A stretch of 64,000 nt of DNA from Ephydatia muelleri (lineage: Eukaryota > Porifera > Demospongiae > Spongillida > Spongillidae): NCBI GenBank assembly GCA_013339895.1, contig JABACO010000002.1, positions 17,139,724 through 17,203,723 of the forward strand. Reading direction: 5' to 3'. Below, in pieces: positions 61,132 through 64,000 of the stretch. A program made the translations under genes and the position numbers. Each line of letters begins with the position of its first letter. Position 1 is the first letter of the stretch. The notes beneath the pieces are model-generated. The model made no database searches. It had not been told where the DNA came from and saw nothing but the letters and a program-made list of their open reading frames with translations.

Positions 61132-61488
61132 TTAACTTCTCATTAAAATGTGTTCAATTAAACCCTGGGAGGGGGGCGAGGGGAAGGGGAAAAGGGGGTA
61201 GGGACACTCATTAAAGGCAGGAGCGGTTTGGTGTCCAAGGACACTCCCTTTTCATGTGGAATCAAGGCACCAAAATAGACTGATATTCCAGTACACCAGC
61301 ATGGCAAAAGACGTCTACTTGAATGGCATGAGGCTTCATCTAGATATGAACTTGATTCAGTCATTAAACAACATGGCATGTACATGTATGTACACAATAG
61401 GGTTCTTGTGTACATGTCTTCACTCACTACTGGGGACTCTGGGTACATGCTGCATTGCATGTACACAGTGTATAATGACACCACTCAC

Positions 61489-61584
61489 CCAGGGCTGCAT
61501 ACAGTTGACATCTGCACCCTTATCCAATAGCACCTGGACACACTCCATGGCCTCTGAAGCCTTCATCAGTGCGGTCTCTCTAAA
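61489..61584 (-). CDS. shortened ankyrin exon, 32 residues
   Basis: Encodes RETALMKASEAMECVQ and LLDKGADVNCMQPW. It is 96 nt, phase 0-0. Against the copy at 55297-55398 two residues (GH) between SEA and MECV are deleted in frame, which shortens the repeat's helix-loop-helix unit. Confidence 0.65.
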
Positions 61585-61714
61585 CTGTATTGACAAATGC
61601 ATATCATCATGGGAGTACAACAAATGTCAAATACACACTACCCATCACTGTTATACAGAGTACACAAGGACCAGAAGCACACACAGGGTTCAACAACACA
61701 TTCCACTAACACTA

Positions 61715-61764
61715 AAAAGGCACCCTGGGAGGAACATACTATGTTCCTCCCAGTGGTGCCTTTT
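61715..61764. repeat. small quasi-palindrome inside a duplicated unit
   Basis: AAAAGGCACC-CTGGGAGGAACATA is followed after two bases by its reverse complement. Other copies of this unit have only the first half and continue to CAGTGCTCCCTC. Confidence 0.85.
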
Positions 61765-62122
61765 CAACATACAGTGCTCCCTCATACCCCATGATGTCAT
61801 ACACCGCTAATATCCTCCCACCCATTCCCAAAAAACAAACCCCATCCCTCCATCAGGATATTGTACGCCTAGACTATAGGACAGTAGACATGTACAAGGA
61901 CCCCACAGTTCAACCACAGAACAAACGACACACAGTTACAAAGCCTTGTCGGTGCACTGTGCCTCATCCCCAGAATGTAATATAAAAGTCCTTATTACTG
62001 GGACCTGCAAGAGAGGGGCACTAGGCATTCGTGTAGATTGCATAATGGAACTTTGTAAACAAAACAAATTTTCCTCCCTTTTACACCACTCTTAACTTCT
62101 TATTAAAATGTTTTTAATTAAC

Positions 62123-62346
62123 CCTGCTATTTCGTCAGGAGATTTTGGAAGGGTACACTAGTACATGTAACTGTTGTCTTTGCTAATTTTTAGTTTCATG
62201 TTAACGAAGGTAAAAAAAGCGGCTGGGGCTTCGCCCAAGACCCCTTGGCTGTCACACGAGGGGGCACACCCCCTCCCGTACCCACCCCCACTTGTGACTA
62301 TAGTTATTAGACCCCTCCCCCTCCCGAAATCCTGGATCCGCCCCTG
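62123..62346 (+). mobile_element. hAT-like element, right-end fragment copy C
   Basis: Starts at CCTGCTATTTCGTCAGG and runs to GGATCCGCCCCTG, matching the last 220 bp or so of copies A and B. Confidence 0.55.
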
Positions 62347-63047
62347 CAATCCCATCCCTCCATAAGGATAGTCTACACAGGGACTAGGACTGTTATACAC
62401 ATTTACAAGAACATCACAGTTCAATGACAGAATAAACGATGCAAAGTTGACGGTGCACTAATCCCCAGAATGTAATATAAAAGTCGTTATTACTTTGACC
62501 CGCAAGAGAATAACACTATCAGGATACTGTACGCCAGGACTAGGACAGTAGACAAATACAAGGACTCCACACTTCAACCTCAGAACAAACGACTAGCTTT
62601 GTCGGTGCACTGTGCCTCATCCCCAGAATGTATGTAGGCATTCGTGTAGATTGCATAATGGAAGACAAATATTCCTCCCTTTTACACCACTCTTAAATTC
62701 TCATTAAAATGTGTTTAATTAAACCCTGGGAGGGGGGCGAGGGGGAGGGGAAAAGGGGGTAGGGACACTCATTAAAGGCAGGAGCGGTTTGGTGTCCAAG
62801 GACACTCCCTTTTCATGTGGAATCAAGGCACCAAAATAGACTTAATCCAGTACACCAACATGGCAAATGACGTCCACTTGAATGGCATGAGGCTTCATCT
62901 AGATATGAACTTGATTCAGTCATTAAACAACATGGCATGTACATGTATGCACGCAATAGGGTTCTTGTGCACATGTCTTCATTCACTACTGGGGACTCTG
63001 GGTACATGCTGCATTGCATGTACACAGTGTATAATGACACCACTCAC

Positions 63048-63149
63048 CCTGTTCAGCATACAGTTGACATCTGCACCCTTATCCAATAGCACCTGGACAC
63101 ACTCCATGTGCCCTTTTTCTAAAGCCATCATCAGTGCAGTCTCTCCCCA
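63048..63149 (-). CDS. ankyrin exon, 34 residues
   Basis: Encodes GETALMMALEKGHMECVQ and LLDKGADVNCMLNR, 102 nt, phase 0-0. Last ankyrin exon in the window; flanking duplicated intron continues to the window end, so further copies are likely outside. Confidence 0.7.
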
Positions 63150-64000
63150 CTGTAATGACAAGTGCATATCATCATGGGAGTACCACCAATGTCAAATACA
63201 CACTACCCATCACAGTGATAGAGAGTACACAAGGACCAGCCCCACACACAGTTCAACAACACATTCCACTAACATTAAAAAGGCACCACTGGGAGGAACA
63301 TACAGTGCTCCCTCATACCCCATGATGTCATACACCGCTAATATCCTCCCACCCATTCCCAAAAAACAAACCCCATCCCTCCATCAGGTTATTGTACGCC
63401 AGGACTATAGGACAGTAGACATGTACAAGGACCCCACAGTTCAACCACAGAACAAACGACACACAATTACAAAGCCTTGTTGGTGCACTGTGCCTCATCC
63501 CCAGAATGTAATATAAAAGTCCTTATTACTGGGACCTGCAAGAGAGGGGCACTAGGCATTCGTGTAGATTGCATAATGGAACTTTGTAACCAAAACAAAT
63601 TTTCCTCCCTTTTACACCACTCTAACTTCTCATTAAAATGTTTTTAATTAACCCCTGGGAGGGGGGCGGGGGGGGGGGGGGGGGAGGAGGGGGAGGGAAA
63701 CTCATTAAAGTCTCCCATCGTGGCCTGGTTTGGTGTCCAAGGACACTCCCTTTTCATGTGGAATCAAGGCACCAAAATAAACTTCACACCAGCATGGCTA
63801 ATGAAGTCCACTTGTAAGGCACGAATAAGATGGGGGATTTTAGCAATGATGAGGTTTTTTGCATTTATCTTTTCAGGTACTATTTTGTAAAGCATATGAC
63901 CATCATACTTTACTTACATGTGGCTTCATGTAGAGATGTACTTGATTCAGTTATTAAACAACATGGCATGTACATGTATGCACACAATAGGGTTCCTGTG

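Larger units (their letters stand above)
50700..64000. repeat. segmental-duplication block around ankyrin exons
   Basis: Long stretches recur in the same orientation. About 51811-53700 matches 56068-57330; 54040-54945 matches 57586-58486 and, in part, 62123-62690; 54945-55830 matches 61135-62090 and 62690-63630. Each unit typically contains one ankyrin exon, a stretch rich in CACACAGTTCAACAACAC, a G-rich patch after CCCTGGGAGG, and the pentamer-like run TCAAGGCACCAAAATA. The copies differ by small indels and by insertion of mobile elements, so they are true duplications of different ages and not assembly echoes alone. Confidence 0.8.

Overview
The window is eukaryotic and metazoan: multi-exon genes with GT/AG introns, a LRRK1-type ROCO kinase, Death domains, ankyrin/ROC/COR proteins and a NEMO/TNIP-type coiled-coil protein. 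The mixture of ROCO proteins and short introns would suit a sponge or another early-branching marine invertebrate. That placement is an inference from gene content and was not tested. All five host genes are on the minus strand, so they are transcribed from high to low coordinates. The one intact plus-strand gene belongs to a transposon.

Region by region. (1) 1-4112: the 5' part of an ANK-LRR-ROC-type gene, cut by the window start. (2) 5006-21279: a complete tandem paralogue with 21 exons, ANK-LRR-ROC-COR-kinase-WD40, LRRK1-like, about 2070 residues once three single-base indels are allowed for. Its introns are filled with minisatellites; one 4.1 kb intron is almost wholly a 32-bp repeat. (3) 22201-about 30570: an ANK-ROC-COR-Death gene whose large ROC/COR exon is split by a 483-bp foldback element. 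(4) 33550-34768: a compact four-exon gene for a UBAN coiled coil plus a C-terminal CCHC zinc finger (NEMO/optineurin/TNIP type). (5) 34828-42238: a probable hAT-like insertion, a 43-bp minisatellite, a decayed transposon-type ORF and otherwise unassigned DNA. (6) 42239-about 56070: a second ANK-ROC-COR-Death gene. Its upstream part lies in a complex block of segmental duplications (50.7-64 kb) carrying at least six one-repeat ankyrin exons, three copies of a short hAT-like element, a 650-bp G-rich tract and a piggyBac element with an uninterrupted 719-residue transposase.

The host genes fit one theme: large ROCO GTPase scaffolds with protein-interaction repeats, ending either in a kinase plus WD40 or in a Death domain, beside a likely polyubiquitin-binding NF-kB-type adaptor. 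A functional link between them is inference from proximity and domain content only.

The most notable structural signals are tandem duplications that straddle exon-intron borders (best case: four in-frame splice donors 42 nt apart at 6374-6500), the foldback element with its empty site readable from the paralogue, the symmetric ankyrin-exon array, and the piggyBac insertion with two palindromes at each end.
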